Origin: Stappia albiluteola
GTDB taxonomy: Bacteria; Pseudomonadota; Alphaproteobacteria; Rhizobiales; Stappiaceae
DNA: 64,000 nt
Direction: 5' to 3'
Assembly (NCBI RefSeq): GCF_014050225.1
Contig: NZ_JACFXV010000064.1
Location: 212,692 to 276,691, forward strand
The number at the start of each line of letters is the position of its first letter. Position 1 is the first letter of the stretch. The notes beneath the pieces were generated by a model. That model saw only the letters and a list, made by a program, of their open reading frames with translations, was not told the DNA's origin and searched no databases. Position numbers and translations under genes: made by a program. Below are positions 26,554 through 35,144 of this stretch, piece by piece.

Positions 26554-29439
26554 GTGAAGCGGCTGTTCGTCGGATTTGCCGGCCTGATCTTTCTTCTCGC
26601 AGTCGTCGTGCTGGTCGTGCCCTTCCTGCTGCCGAAGGAAACGATCAAGGAGAAGGTCGTCGCCGAGATCGAGAAGGCGACCGGCTGGCATTTGCGGCTC
26701 GACGGGTCCGTAAGCCTCGGCCTCGTGCCGGGCTTTCGGCTTATCGCGGATGATGTGGGAATTTCCGGGGAAGCGGGCGCCGACGGCATCGAGTTCCTGA
26801 AGGCGGCGGAAATCGACTTCGGCCTGTCCTGGGGCGCGCTGTTTGGCGGCAATGTCCAGGTGACGCATGTAGCGCTCGACGCTCCCGAGATCTTCCTTGA
26901 AATCGGTCCGAACGGCCGCACGAGCTTCGCGCCGCGCCGGCGTTTCCCGGTCGATCGCTGGAACGTGGCGGTCGATGCCGGCAAGGACGGCGAGGCCGAT
27001 GACGCTCCTGCTGAGCCAAAAGGCGCTTCCACATCGGACGGTGGACTGGCGCTCCTGGAGCGGATCGGAGTCGACGAGCTTTCAATTGCCGACGGGCGCG
27101 TGATCTACGCCGACCGCGAAGCCGGAACGCGTCATCAGGTGGACGATGTCGATCTGGCGGTGCGGCTGCCGTCGCTTTCCGGTCCGGCGGAACTCGACGG
27201 CGCGCTGACCTGGCAACAGGTTCGCGTCGAGGTCGCGGGCTCCGTCGCCGCGCCTCTCGCCCTTTCGCGCGGCGAGGAAAGCGACGTCGCGCTGACGGTG
27301 AAGGCGCTGGAGGGTGAATTCGCAGTCGCGGGCCGTGTATCGCCGGCTCCCTCGGGGAACCTGAAGATCACGGCAAGCGGACCGGCGTCGGCCTCGCTTC
27401 TTGCGGCCCTCGGTCTCGCCGGCGCGAAGGAGCTTGGCGCCTATTCGCTGGATGCCTCGCTCGTCGCGAGCCGCAAGGATGTTGTCCTCGAAGGGCTGAA
27501 TGCATCCCTCGGCGGGATTACCGCGAGGGGATCGGGCAAGGTCGATCTCTCCGGCGCGCTGCCGGCCTTTGCCGGCAATATTGTTTCCGACGGTATCGCT
27601 CTGGAAGAGGTGCTCCGGCTGGCGGGCCGCGACGAACCGGCGACCGGCCGGCTTTCGACCGACCTGACATTGCGTGGAACCGGCTCGGATGCCGCCACGA
27701 TCCTCGGGTCGCTCGATATTCGCGGCCGCATTTCGCTTGCCGACGGAACTATCGGCAATCTCGGGCTGGCGAAAAGCCTTGGCGGCGATACGTCGGCCGA
27801 CAGCCTGAAGGACCTCAACGCCAGCGTCGTCTTCGACGGTCTCGACAAACCTGTTGCCGCGACAGGCGGCCTCACCTGGAAGGGCGAACCCTTCGCGCTG
27901 AAGGGCTCGGCCACGCCGGCTCCCTACCTCGCCGGCCTTGGCGCTCCCGTTTCCGTCACCCTTTCCGGCAAGCGGGCGAGCTTCGGCTTCGAAGGTTCGC
28001 TGGAAAACGGCGGCGGCATCGACGGCGACGTGCTCTTCTCCACGCCGGATCTGCGCGGCCTTGCCGGCTGGCTCGGCCAGCCGATCGCTCCGGGCGACGG
28101 GCTGAAGAACTTCCGTATTGCCGGCAAGCTGGCGGCGGAAGGCAACACGGTCAGCTTTCGCGATGCGACGCTGGAGCTGGACGACACCAGAGGCAAGGGC
28201 GAGAGCAGGCTCGTCCTAGCGTCTCCCCTGCAGGTCACGGCAAAGCTGGCGCTCGAGGAACTGGCGCTCGATCCGTATCTCGGCGGCAACACCGGCGCGG
28301 GTGCAACTGCCGGCGGCAACAAGCCGCAGAAGGCCCGCCGCGCCGGCGACGGCTGGAGCACGGAACCGATCGACTTTTCCGGCCTTCGCGCGGTCGATGC
28401 CTCGCTCGACCTTTCGGCCCAGAAAATTCGTTGGGACAAACTGAAAACCGGCCGCAGCCGGCTGACGGTCACCGTCAAGTCCGGCTCCCTCACCGCGGAG
28501 TTGACCGAGCTATCCCTGTACGAAGGCACCGGCACCGGCAGGATACGGCTCAACGGCGCAAACGCGGTCCCCTCCGTCGAAGCCGATTTCAAGCTTTCCG
28601 GCCTCAAGGCGAGGCCCTTCCTCGATGCGGCGGGCGGTTTCGATTACATCGATGGCCGCCTTTCGACTTCCTTCGATCTGAAGGCGAGCGGCAAGAGCCA
28701 GGCCGAGTTCGTTTCGGCGCTTTCCGGCGCGGCCGGCTTCGATTTCGCCGATGGCGCGATCCTCGGCATCAACATTCCGAAAATGGTGCGCGGCCTCACC
28801 GTGGAAACCCTGCTCGGCTGGGCCGATGCCAAGGAGCAGAAGACCGACTTCAACGCGCTGACGGCAAGTTTCCGCATCGAGAACGGCATTGCCCGTTCCG
28901 ATGATCTCGCCATGAGCGGGCCGCTCTTGCGCATGACCGGCGCGGGTTCGGTCGACATGCCGTCGCAGACCCTCGACTGGCGCTTCGAGCCGAAAGTGGT
29001 TCCCACGCTGGAGGGCCAGGCGCCCGTGCCGACGGAGAAGGGCGAGACACGGGAACTCGCCGGCATCGGCGTGCCGGTCGTCGTGCGCGGCCCCTGGGCG
29101 AAGCCGCAGATCTATCCCGATATCAAGGGCATCCTGGAAAACCCGCAGGCGGCCTACAAGCAGCTGGAAACGCTCGGCGGTGGGCTGGTAAAGGCGCTGA
29201 ATGCCAAGCCCGATGAGGGTCTTGCCCAGCAGGCCAACAAGGTCATCGAACAGGCAACCGGCGGCAAGGTGAATATCGACGTTCAGAAAGTCATCGAAGG
29301 CGAAGCGAACGATACGGACGTGCTTCAGGCGGTGGAGGAAGGCTTCGGCCTTCCAAAGGGTCTGCTTGGCTCGTTCGGGCTCGGCGGGAGCAAGAAAAAG
29401 GCCGATACGGCCCCGACCGACGCGCAGCCGGCGCAATAG
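26554..29439 (+). CDS. AsmA family protein (TamB/YhdP-type bridge)
   Basis: 961-aa envelope protein. An N-terminal signal-anchor (FVGFAGLIFLLAVVVLVVPFLL, residues 5-26) is followed by the AsmA N-domain (GWHLRLDGSVSLGLVPGFRLIADDVGISG) and a long beta-rich body. AsmA_2-type stretches (PSVEADFKLSGLKARPFL, DIRGRISLADG) come before the C-terminal SFRIENGIARSDDLAMSGP and MPSQTLDWRFEPKVV. AsmA-like proteins span the periplasm and are thought to move phospholipid toward the outer membrane. The start lies just past repeat B with GGAGAG 8 nt upstream. It converges on phnN. Confidence 0.9.
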   Translation: MKRLFVGFAGLIFLLAVVVLVVPFLLPKETIKEKVVAEIEKATGWHLRLDGSVSLGLVPGFRLIADDVGISGEAGADGIEFLKAAEIDFGLSWGALFGGNVQVTHVALDAPEIFLEIGPNGRTSFAPRRRFPVDRWNVAVDAGKDGEADDAPAEPKGASTSDGGLALLERIGVDELSIADGRVIYADREAGTRHQVDDVDLAVRLPSLSGPAELDGALTWQQVRVEVAGSVAAPLALSRGEESDVALTVKALEGEFAVAGRVSPAPSGNLKITASGPASASLLAALGLAGAKELGAYSLDASLVASRKDVVLEGLNASLGGITARGSGKVDLSGALPAFAGNIVSDGIALEEVLRLAGRDEPATGRLSTDLTLRGTGSDAATILGSLDIRGRISLADGTIGNLGLAKSLGGDTSADSLKDLNASVVFDGLDKPVAATGGLTWKGEPFALKGSATPAPYLAGLGAPVSVTLSGKRASFGFEGSLENGGGIDGDVLFSTPDLRGLAGWLGQPIAPGDGLKNFRIAGKLAAEGNTVSFRDATLELDDTRGKGESRLVLASPLQVTAKLALEELALDPYLGGNTGAGATAGGNKPQKARRAGDGWSTEPIDFSGLRAVDASLDLSAQKIRWDKLKTGRSRLTVTVKSGSLTAELTELSLYEGTGTGRIRLNGANAVPSVEADFKLSGLKARPFLDAAGGFDYIDGRLSTSFDLKASGKSQAEFVSALSGAAGFDFADGAILGINIPKMVRGLTVETLLGWADAKEQKTDFNALTASFRIENGIARSDDLAMSGPLLRMTGAGSVDMPSQTLDWRFEPKVVPTLEGQAPVPTEKGETRELAGIGVPVVVRGPWAKPQIYPDIKGILENPQAAYKQLETLGGGLVKALNAKPDEGLAQQANKVIEQATGGKVNIDVQKVIEGEANDTDVLQAVEEGFGLPKGLLGSFGLGGSKKKADTAPTDAQPAQ

Positions 29440-29477
29440 CGGAAGGTCGAACGCCTCCAGCGCTCCCGGCTTTCCCT

Positions 29478-30059
29478 TTACTCGCCGGCGATCGCCGCCA
29501 GAATCTGAGCCACTGCCTGCTCGACGGTGCCGGTATTGCTGATCACGCGCAGAACCTCTTCCGAGCGGTCCAGCTCCGGCAGGTCGAGATCGGCGCGGTC
29601 CAGCCGGCGCCCGATTTCCTCCGCCGTCTCGCGTCCGCGCGCCAGAAGCCGGGCCGCCAGTATCTCACGCGGCGCGGTGATGAGAAGCACGGTCAGCCGC
29701 TCGTATTTCGCCTGCGCTGCGACGAGCGCCTTGCGCGAGCCGTTGGCGATCACGGTCTTCCCCTGCCGGATCGCATCGTCGACCGACGAGGGCAGCACAT
29801 AGCCAAGGCCGTGCGCACGCCAGCAAAGCCCGATGTCGCCGGCCGCCGCCAGCCTCTCGAACTCGGCCTCGCTGATGGTGCCGTGGTCCTCGGCGGCGGG
29901 ATCGGCCGTCCTGGTGATCAGCCTGCGGGCGAAGAGATAGCGGCCGTCGGCCGCAAGGCGGATCCTGACCGCGCTCATCAGCGTGTCCTTGCCCGCCCCG
30001 CTCGGGCCGACCACCAGCACCAGCCGGCCCGGCCCTAGCCTTTTCGTCATCGCGGTCAT
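29478..30059 (-). CDS. phnN: Ribose 1,5-bisphosphate phosphokinase PhnN
   Basis: 193-aa guanylate-kinase-like enzyme that phosphorylates ribose 1,5-bisphosphate to PRPP, recycling the sugar released by carbon-phosphorus lyase. The P-loop is GPSGAGKDT at residues 18-26. RLITRTADPAAEDHGTISEAEF and GLCWRAHGLGYVLP are PhnN marks. It is the last gene of the operon, 9 bp after phnM. The start could be either of two ATGs three codons apart. The 38-bp space to the convergent asmA gene holds no clear terminator. Confidence 0.93.
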   Translation of the reverse strand: MTAMTKRLGPGRLVLVVGPSGAGKDTLMSAVRIRLAADGRYLFARRLITRTADPAAEDHGTISEAEFERLAAAGDIGLCWRAHGLGYVLPSSVDDAIRQGKTVIANGSRKALVAAQAKYERLTVLLITAPREILAARLLARGRETAEEIGRRLDRADLDLPELDRSEEVLRVISNTGTVEQAVAQILAAIAGE

Positions 30060-30068
30060 CGCCAGGCC

Positions 30069-31214
30069 TCAGGCAACCCTGCGGCCCTCGCGCCAGACGC
30101 CGCGCACGACCGGCACATTGCCGACGAGCCGCACCTGCACAAGGTCGGCCCGGCGGCCTTCGAGGATCGCGCCCCGGTCGGTGAGGCCCACGGCCTCCGC
30201 CGGCGTCCGGGACACCATGCCGATGGCATCCGGCAGGGAGATGGCTTCGATCTCGTCGGCCAGCTGGAAGGCGGCTTGCAGCAGCGAGGCCGGGATATAG
30301 TCGGAGGACAGCACGTCGAGCAGGCCATTCTCCGCCAGTTCGCGGGCGGAGACATTGCCCGAGTGCGAGCCGCCGCGCACCACGTTCGGCGCGCCCATCA
30401 ATACCTTCATGCCGGCCTCGTGTGAGGCGCGCGCCGCCTGCACCGTGGTCGGGAACTCGGCGATGGCGGTCGAAAGTTCCACCGCCTCCTCCACGTGCTC
30501 GAACGTAGCGTCGTCATGGCTCGCAACGATGATGCCGCGCGCCCGGGCGGCATCGGCGATGGCGCGGCGGTTTTCTGGCGTCACCTTGCTCGCCTTTTCC
30601 TGGCGCATGCGGATATAGGCGTCCATCGCCTCGTCGGAGAAGCCCTTCTTGCCCTGGTAGTAGATGCGATAGGCGTCGAGCGAGGTGAACTGGCGCTGGC
30701 CCGGCGTATGGTCCATCAGCGACACCAGCCGCACCCGGGCGTCGTTGTCGAACCAGGCGAAGGAGCCCATCACGTCGGGCGCGGAAACCTCGCAGCGCAG
30801 ATGGATGAAATGGTCGGCGCGCAGCCGGTCCTCGGAAAGCCCCGTTTCGATCGCATCGGCCAGCTTGCGCATGTCGGCGACCTTGAGGTCCGCCTCGTCG
30901 TCCATGCCGACGCGAAGCGCGTCGAAGACGGTGGTGATGCCGGCGCAGGCAATCTGCGCGTCGTGCGCCTGCACCGCGGCGACCGGGTGCCAGCGCACCT
31001 TCGGGCGCGGCGCGTAGTGGGTTTCCAGATGATCGGTGTGCAGTTCCACCAGGCCAGGGATCAGGAAATCGCCTTCGCAGTCATGGCCGGTTGCCGCCGT
31101 CGGTCCCTCGGCAATGGCCGCGATCCGGCCGCCGCGTTCCGAAAGGCCGCCGTCGATCACCTGGTCGGGCAGGACGATCTTCGCATTCAGGAATATGTGG
31201 TCGCGGTCAGGCAT
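30069..31214 (-). CDS. phnM: Alpha-D-ribose 1-methylphosphonate 5-triphosphate diphosphatase PhnM
   Basis: 381-aa amidohydrolase-fold enzyme that removes pyrophosphate from ribose 1-methylphosphonate 5-triphosphate, preparing the substrate for PhnJ. Visible: PGLVELHTDHLETHYAPRPKVRW (metal site), the central EVSAPDVMGSFAWFDNDARV, IIVASHDDATFEHVEEA and MGAPNVVRGGSHSGNVSA with the conserved metal-binding His and Asp residues. Its start overlaps the upstream 2H phosphoesterase gene by 8 bp, indicating coupled translation. Confidence 0.96.
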   Translation of the reverse strand: MPDRDHIFLNAKIVLPDQVIDGGLSERGGRIAAIAEGPTAATGHDCEGDFLIPGLVELHTDHLETHYAPRPKVRWHPVAAVQAHDAQIACAGITTVFDALRVGMDDEADLKVADMRKLADAIETGLSEDRLRADHFIHLRCEVSAPDVMGSFAWFDNDARVRLVSLMDHTPGQRQFTSLDAYRIYYQGKKGFSDEAMDAYIRMRQEKASKVTPENRRAIADAARARGIIVASHDDATFEHVEEAVELSTAIAEFPTTVQAARASHEAGMKVLMGAPNVVRGGSHSGNVSARELAENGLLDVLSSDYIPASLLQAAFQLADEIEAISLPDAIGMVSRTPAEAVGLTDRGAILEGRRADLVQVRLVGNVPVVRGVWREGRRVA

Positions 31215-31944
31215 TGGCGTTTTCCCGGGAGACAGGCCTGCCGCCTTCGGACGCGTCGCGGCCGAGCGGCTTGAGGTCGAGAACGGTGAAGGGTGCGCCT
31301 TTTTCGCGTTCCACGAAAAGCGCGATCGTCGAAATTTTCAGCGGCCGGTCGGTCAGCGAGGCGAAATAGCGGGTCGCGTCGCGCGTCAGGCATTCGGCCT
31401 CCTCGGCGTCGCCGAGCCTGCCCGACAGCGTCATGTGAAACCGGAATTCGTAGAAGACGTACGGGTAGCCCCATTTTTCGAGCAGTTCCGCCTGATGCGG
31501 GCTCAGGCCCGCTGCAAGCCGCCGGGCGCGATCGGCGTCGCTCAGCGGCGCACGGAAGGGGTCGAAGGTCTCCACGCAGCTTGCCGCCAGCACGTCCAGG
31601 GCGTCGGAGGGGGCCGACAGGGTCAGCGCCAGGAAGGAACCGAGGCGCGCGACCTTGAGACCTGGCAGCGAAATAGCCGGCATGTGCTCGCAGAAGCTCA
31701 GGAAGGCATCGCGCAGTTCGTCTTCGCTGCGGCCCTCGGCCAGTGAGAAAGGCGGCTTCAGCGTGGCGTGGAAGCCGTAGCGGCGCGGCTCCTCGCTCAG
31801 CGCGAACAGACGCTCGCGGGAAATTTCCTCAAGCACCGGCTGGCCAAGCGCCTCGCCGGTAAAGGCGTCGCGTCCGAGCCACTGGCTGCCGAGCCGGGTC
31901 AGAGGATCGTCGTAGGACGGAGTGAAATAGATCGCATAACGCAT
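31207..31944 (-). CDS. DUF1045 phosphonate-operon protein (2H phosphoesterase fold)
   Basis: 245-aa protein of the DUF1045 family, found almost only in phosphonate operons. Two H-x-T-L motifs, H59-A-T-L and H170-M-T-L, about 110 residues apart, place it in the 2H phosphoesterase superfamily, whose members open cyclic phosphodiesters. The operon lacks phnP, the phosphodiesterase that opens 5-phosphoribosyl 1,2-cyclic phosphate after the lyase step, so this protein is the natural candidate to do that job. This is an inference from fold and context. It follows the acyltransferase gene after 75 bp. Confidence 0.9.
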   Translation of the reverse strand: MRYAIYFTPSYDDPLTRLGSQWLGRDAFTGEALGQPVLEEISRERLFALSEEPRRYGFHATLKPPFSLAEGRSEDELRDAFLSFCEHMPAISLPGLKVARLGSFLALTLSAPSDALDVLAASCVETFDPFRAPLSDADRARRLAAGLSPHQAELLEKWGYPYVFYEFRFHMTLSGRLGDAEEAECLTRDATRYFASLTDRPLKISTIALFVEREKGAPFTVLDLKPLGRDASEGGRPVSRENANA

Positions 31945-32019
31945 CGATTGAAATACCTCGCGGGGGCATTCCCGCCCCTCTCTGTGGTGGCACCGCCTTG
32001 TGGCAAGCCGGTGTCGTCT

Positions 32020-32685
32020 TCATGACGTTTGTTGCAGGGCCTCCTTTCGCGCTTCGCCGAATGCCGGGTCGTATCTGGCGCAGAAGGCGCCGATGTCGTC
32101 GGACTGGAATTCCTTCAGCCGTTCGAAGATCTCCGCCTCCGGCCAGTCCCACCAGGCGATCCGGCGCAGGCTTTCCGCGACGGCGCGGGAAAAGCGCTCG
32201 CGGATCGTCTTCGCCGGCACGCCGCCGACGATCATGTAGGGCCCGACAGTGCGGCTCACCACGGCGCCCGCCGCGATTACCGCGCCATCGCCCACTTCGA
32301 CGCCAGGCAGGATGATCGCGCCATGGCCGATCCACACGTCGTTGCCGATCACGGTGACGGCGGCGCGGCGCTTCGCGAAGAAGGCGTGATCGCGCGTTGC
32401 GCCGGGTTCGTAATATTCGGGGCAATAGGTGAAGCGGTGCTGCGACGCCCGGCCCATTGGGTGGTTCGGTGCGCCGATCCGTACCGAATTGGCGATCGCC
32501 GTGAACTTGCCGATCCGCGCATCCGCCACTTCGCAGTTCTCGCCGAGATAGGAATAGTCGCCGAGGCTTGCATATTCGAGCCGGCTCTCCCGCAGCACCT
32601 CGCAGCGCTGGCCGATTTTCGCCTCGCGCAGGCGCACCGTCGGATCGATGACGGTTTCGGCGATCTTGGGCAGGCTCTTGCTCAT
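32020..32685 (-). CDS. Hexapeptide-repeat acyltransferase of the phosphonate operon
   Basis: 221-aa left-handed beta-helix protein with hexapeptide repeats (about residues 15-65 and 112-160) and an acetyl-CoA binding end VIGNDVWIGHGAIILPGVEVGDGAVIAAGAVVSR. It belongs to the xenobiotic/chloramphenicol-type acetyltransferases that accompany phn genes. Its function is not proven. By analogy with PhnO it may acetylate aminoalkylphosphonates or detoxify intermediates. The start at MSKSLPKIAETV is chosen; a longer frame runs antisense into phnL. phnL ends 10 bp upstream. Confidence 0.88.
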   Translation of the reverse strand: MSKSLPKIAETVIDPTVRLREAKIGQRCEVLRESRLEYASLGDYSYLGENCEVADARIGKFTAIANSVRIGAPNHPMGRASQHRFTYCPEYYEPGATRDHAFFAKRRAAVTVIGNDVWIGHGAIILPGVEVGDGAVIAAGAVVSRTVGPYMIVGGVPAKTIRERFSRAVAESLRRIAWWDWPEAEIFERLKEFQSDDIGAFCARYDPAFGEARKEALQQTS

Positions 32686-32695
32686 CGCTGGACCC

Positions 32696-33397
32696 TCATG
32701 CCGCTGCTTTGAAAGAGGCGACGTCGATGATGCGGTCGGCGATCCTCTCGCGCACGTCTTCGTCATGCAGGATTCCGAGCATCGCCACGCCGTTCCGCTT
32801 CTTTTCCTCCACCAGTTCCACCACCACGGCGCGATTACGGGCATCGAGCGAGGCGGTCGGCTCGTCGAGCAGCAGCAGCGGATAGTGGGCGATGAAGCCG
32901 CGCGCGATATTCACGCGCTGCTGTTCGCCACCGGAAAAGGTTGCCGGCGGCAGGCTCCACAGCCGCTCGGGAACGTTCAGCCGGCAAAGCAGGTCGCGTG
33001 CCTTCACCAGGGCCTCGCCCTCCGTCGCGCCTTGCGCAATCAGCGGCTCGGCAACAACGTTTTCCGCCGAAACGCGCGGGATCACCCTCAGGAACTGGCT
33101 GACATAGCCGATGGTGTCCCTTCGCAACGCCAGCATCCGGCGCGGGCTGGCCTCGGCGATGTTGACGATCTCGTCGCCCTCGGCCGTCACCAGGATCTGG
33201 CCGGTTTCGCAGGCGTAGTTGCCGTAAATCATTTTCAGGATCGAGCTCTTGCCCGCACCAGACGGCCCGCCAAGCACGACGCATTCGCCGGCCCCGACCG
33301 AAAAATCCACATGGGAGACGACCGGCAGCCGGATGCCGCCGCGCAGATGCATGGTGAAGGACTTGCCGACGCCCGAAAGACAAAGCCTGGTGCGCAT
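32696..33397 (-). CDS. phnL: Phosphonate C-P lyase accessory ATPase PhnL
   Basis: 233-aa ABC-type ATPase that attaches to the carbon-phosphorus lyase core rather than to a transporter. Walker A GGPSGAGKSS, signature FSGGEQQRVNIARG and Walker B LLLLDEPTASLD are visible. The N-terminal LCLSGVGKSFTMHLRGG with an aromatic before the Walker A core is typical of PhnL. PhnL is required with PhnG-I for forming the nucleoside triphosphate intermediate. It lies 8 bp after phnK. The ATG at MRTRLCLS is the only sensible start. Confidence 0.96.
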   Translation of the reverse strand: MRTRLCLSGVGKSFTMHLRGGIRLPVVSHVDFSVGAGECVVLGGPSGAGKSSILKMIYGNYACETGQILVTAEGDEIVNIAEASPRRMLALRRDTIGYVSQFLRVIPRVSAENVVAEPLIAQGATEGEALVKARDLLCRLNVPERLWSLPPATFSGGEQQRVNIARGFIAHYPLLLLDEPTASLDARNRAVVVELVEEKKRNGVAMLGILHDEDVRERIADRIIDVASFKAAA

Positions 33398-33405
33398 CTT
33401 CAACC

Positions 33406-34200
33406 TCAAACCTGCAGGATCGACGAGACGAGAAGCTGGGTGTAGGGCGCCTGCGGATCGTCGAGCACCCGGTCCGTCAGCCCGGTTTCGATCACCTTGC
33501 CGTGGCGCATCACCATCAAGCGGTGCGACAGCAGCCGGGCGACGGCGAGATCGTGGGTGACGATGACGACCGACAGGCCGAGATCGGTCACAAGCCCCCG
33601 GATCAGGTCGAGCAGGCGGGCCTGCACCGAAACGTCGAGCCCGCCCGTCGGTTCGTCCATGAAGACGAGGCGTGGGCTCGTGACGAGGTTGCGCGCTATC
33701 TGCAGTCGCTGGCGCATGCCGCCGGAAAAGGCGCGCGGTTCGTCGTCGATGCGGGTTTCGTCGATCTCCACCCGCGACAGCCAGTCGAGCGCCGTTCCGC
33801 GAATAGCACCGTAATGGCGCTCGCCCACCGCCATCAGCCGCTCGCCCACGTTGGCGCCGGCCGAAACCGTCATCCTGAGGCCGTCTGCGGCATTCTGGTG
33901 GACGAAGCCCCAGTCGGTGCGCATCAACAGGCGACGCTCCGCTTCCGAAAGCTGGAAAAGGTCGCGCATCTGCCCGTCGCGCATGCGGTATTCCACGGCG
34001 CCGGCCGTCGGCGGCAGGCGGGTGGAAAGGCAGTTCAGCAGCGTTGTCTTGCCCGAGCCGCTTTCCCCGACGATCGCCAGCACCTCGCCCGGAAAAAGTT
34101 CGAAGGAGACGTCGTGGCAGCCGATGCGCTCGCCATAGAAGCGGGTCAGCCCGTTCGCGCGCAGGAGCGGCAGTTCGCTCCGGTCGGTTGCTCCGCTCAT
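33406..34200 (-). CDS. phnK: Phosphonate C-P lyase system ATPase PhnK
   Basis: 264-aa ABC-type ATPase. It shows Walker A GESGSGKTT, PhnK-type segment RTDWGFVHQNAADGLRM, signature FSGGMRQRLQIARN, Walker B LVFMDEPTGGLDVS and switch His in VIVTHDL. PhnK binds the PhnGHIJ core, as shown for E. coli, and its ATP cycle is thought to open the complex. The start overlaps the phnJ stop (ATGA). No permease domain is encoded here. Confidence 0.97.
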   Translation of the reverse strand: MSGATDRSELPLLRANGLTRFYGERIGCHDVSFELFPGEVLAIVGESGSGKTTLLNCLSTRLPPTAGAVEYRMRDGQMRDLFQLSEAERRLLMRTDWGFVHQNAADGLRMTVSAGANVGERLMAVGERHYGAIRGTALDWLSRVEIDETRIDDEPRAFSGGMRQRLQIARNLVTSPRLVFMDEPTGGLDVSVQARLLDLIRGLVTDLGLSVVIVTHDLAVARLLSHRLMVMRHGKVIETGLTDRVLDDPQAPYTQLLVSSILQV

Positions 34201-35144
34201 TGCCCGTCCTCCCCGTCCGAGGCATGGCCGGCAGAGAGGCGGGCCGCGATTTCCTCGCCGGCCATCTCGCCGCGATGGCCGGCCGTCCGGCGCTCCTCGC
34301 AGTGGTCGGTATCGGAGCAGACGAACATCCGCCCGCCCCGGTCGTCGAGGATCACCTCGTCCAGATAGACGTCCTCGGCTGCGCACAGTGCGCAGGGCTT
34401 GTCGAAGCGCTGCACCTGGAAGGGATGGTCCTCGAAATCGAGGCTTTCCACCCTCGTGTAAGGCGGCACGGCATAGATACGCTTCTCGCGTCCGGCGCCG
34501 AAAAGCTGGAGGGCTGCCATGTCGTGCATCTTCGGATTGTCGAATTTCGGCGTGGGCGAGGGGTCCATCACGTAGCGGCCGTCCACCTTCACCGGATAGG
34601 CGTAGGTCGTGGCGATATGGCCGTGGCGGGCGATGTCCTCGTAGAGTTTCACATGCATGAGGCCGTATTCCTCGAGCGCGTGCATCTTGCGCGTTTCGGT
34701 CTCGCGCGGCTCCAGGAAGCGCAGCGGCTCGGGGATCGGAACCTGATAGACGAGGATCTGGCCTTCCTCCAACTGGCGTTCCGGAATGCGGTGGCGGGTC
34801 TGGATGATCGTCGCCTCGGCCGTATGCGTCGTGGTGGCGACGTTTGCCGTCTTCTCGAAGAACGCACGGATCGAGACGGCGTTGGTGGTGTCGTCCGAGC
34901 CCTGGTCGATCACCTTCAGCACGTCGTCAGAGCCGAGGATGGCCGCCGTTACCTGAACGCCGCCGGTGCCCCAGCCATAGGGCATCGGCATTTCGCGGGA
35001 CGCGAAGGGCACCTGATAGCCGGGCACCGCGATCGCCTTCAGGATGGCGCGGCGGATCATTCGTTTCGTCTGCTCGTCGAGATAGGCGAAGTTGTAGCTG
35101 CCCTCGCTTCCGTCCGCGCGGGCCGTGTTGTCGAGTGCGCTCAT
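34197..35144 (-). CDS. phnJ: Carbon-phosphorus lyase core subunit PhnJ (radical SAM)
   Basis: Radical S-adenosylmethionine enzyme that cleaves the C-P bond of 5-phosphoribosyl 1-phosphonate, releasing alkane and a cyclic ribose phosphate. The 315-aa protein has the unusual PhnJ cluster spacing C251-x2-C254-x21-C276, plus C282 (matching the extra catalytic Cys). SYNFAYLDEQTKRMIRRA and GSDDTTNAVSIRAFFEKTANVATTTHTAEAT are family stretches. The C-terminus carries a further Gly/Glu-rich tail. Its start and stop both overlap neighbours by 4 bp. Confidence 0.97.
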   Translation of the reverse strand: MSALDNTARADGSEGSYNFAYLDEQTKRMIRRAILKAIAVPGYQVPFASREMPMPYGWGTGGVQVTAAILGSDDVLKVIDQGSDDTTNAVSIRAFFEKTANVATTTHTAEATIIQTRHRIPERQLEEGQILVYQVPIPEPLRFLEPRETETRKMHALEEYGLMHVKLYEDIARHGHIATTYAYPVKVDGRYVMDPSPTPKFDNPKMHDMAALQLFGAGREKRIYAVPPYTRVESLDFEDHPFQVQRFDKPCALCAAEDVYLDEVILDDRGGRMFVCSDTDHCEERRTAGHRGEMAGEEIAARLSAGHASDGEDGQ

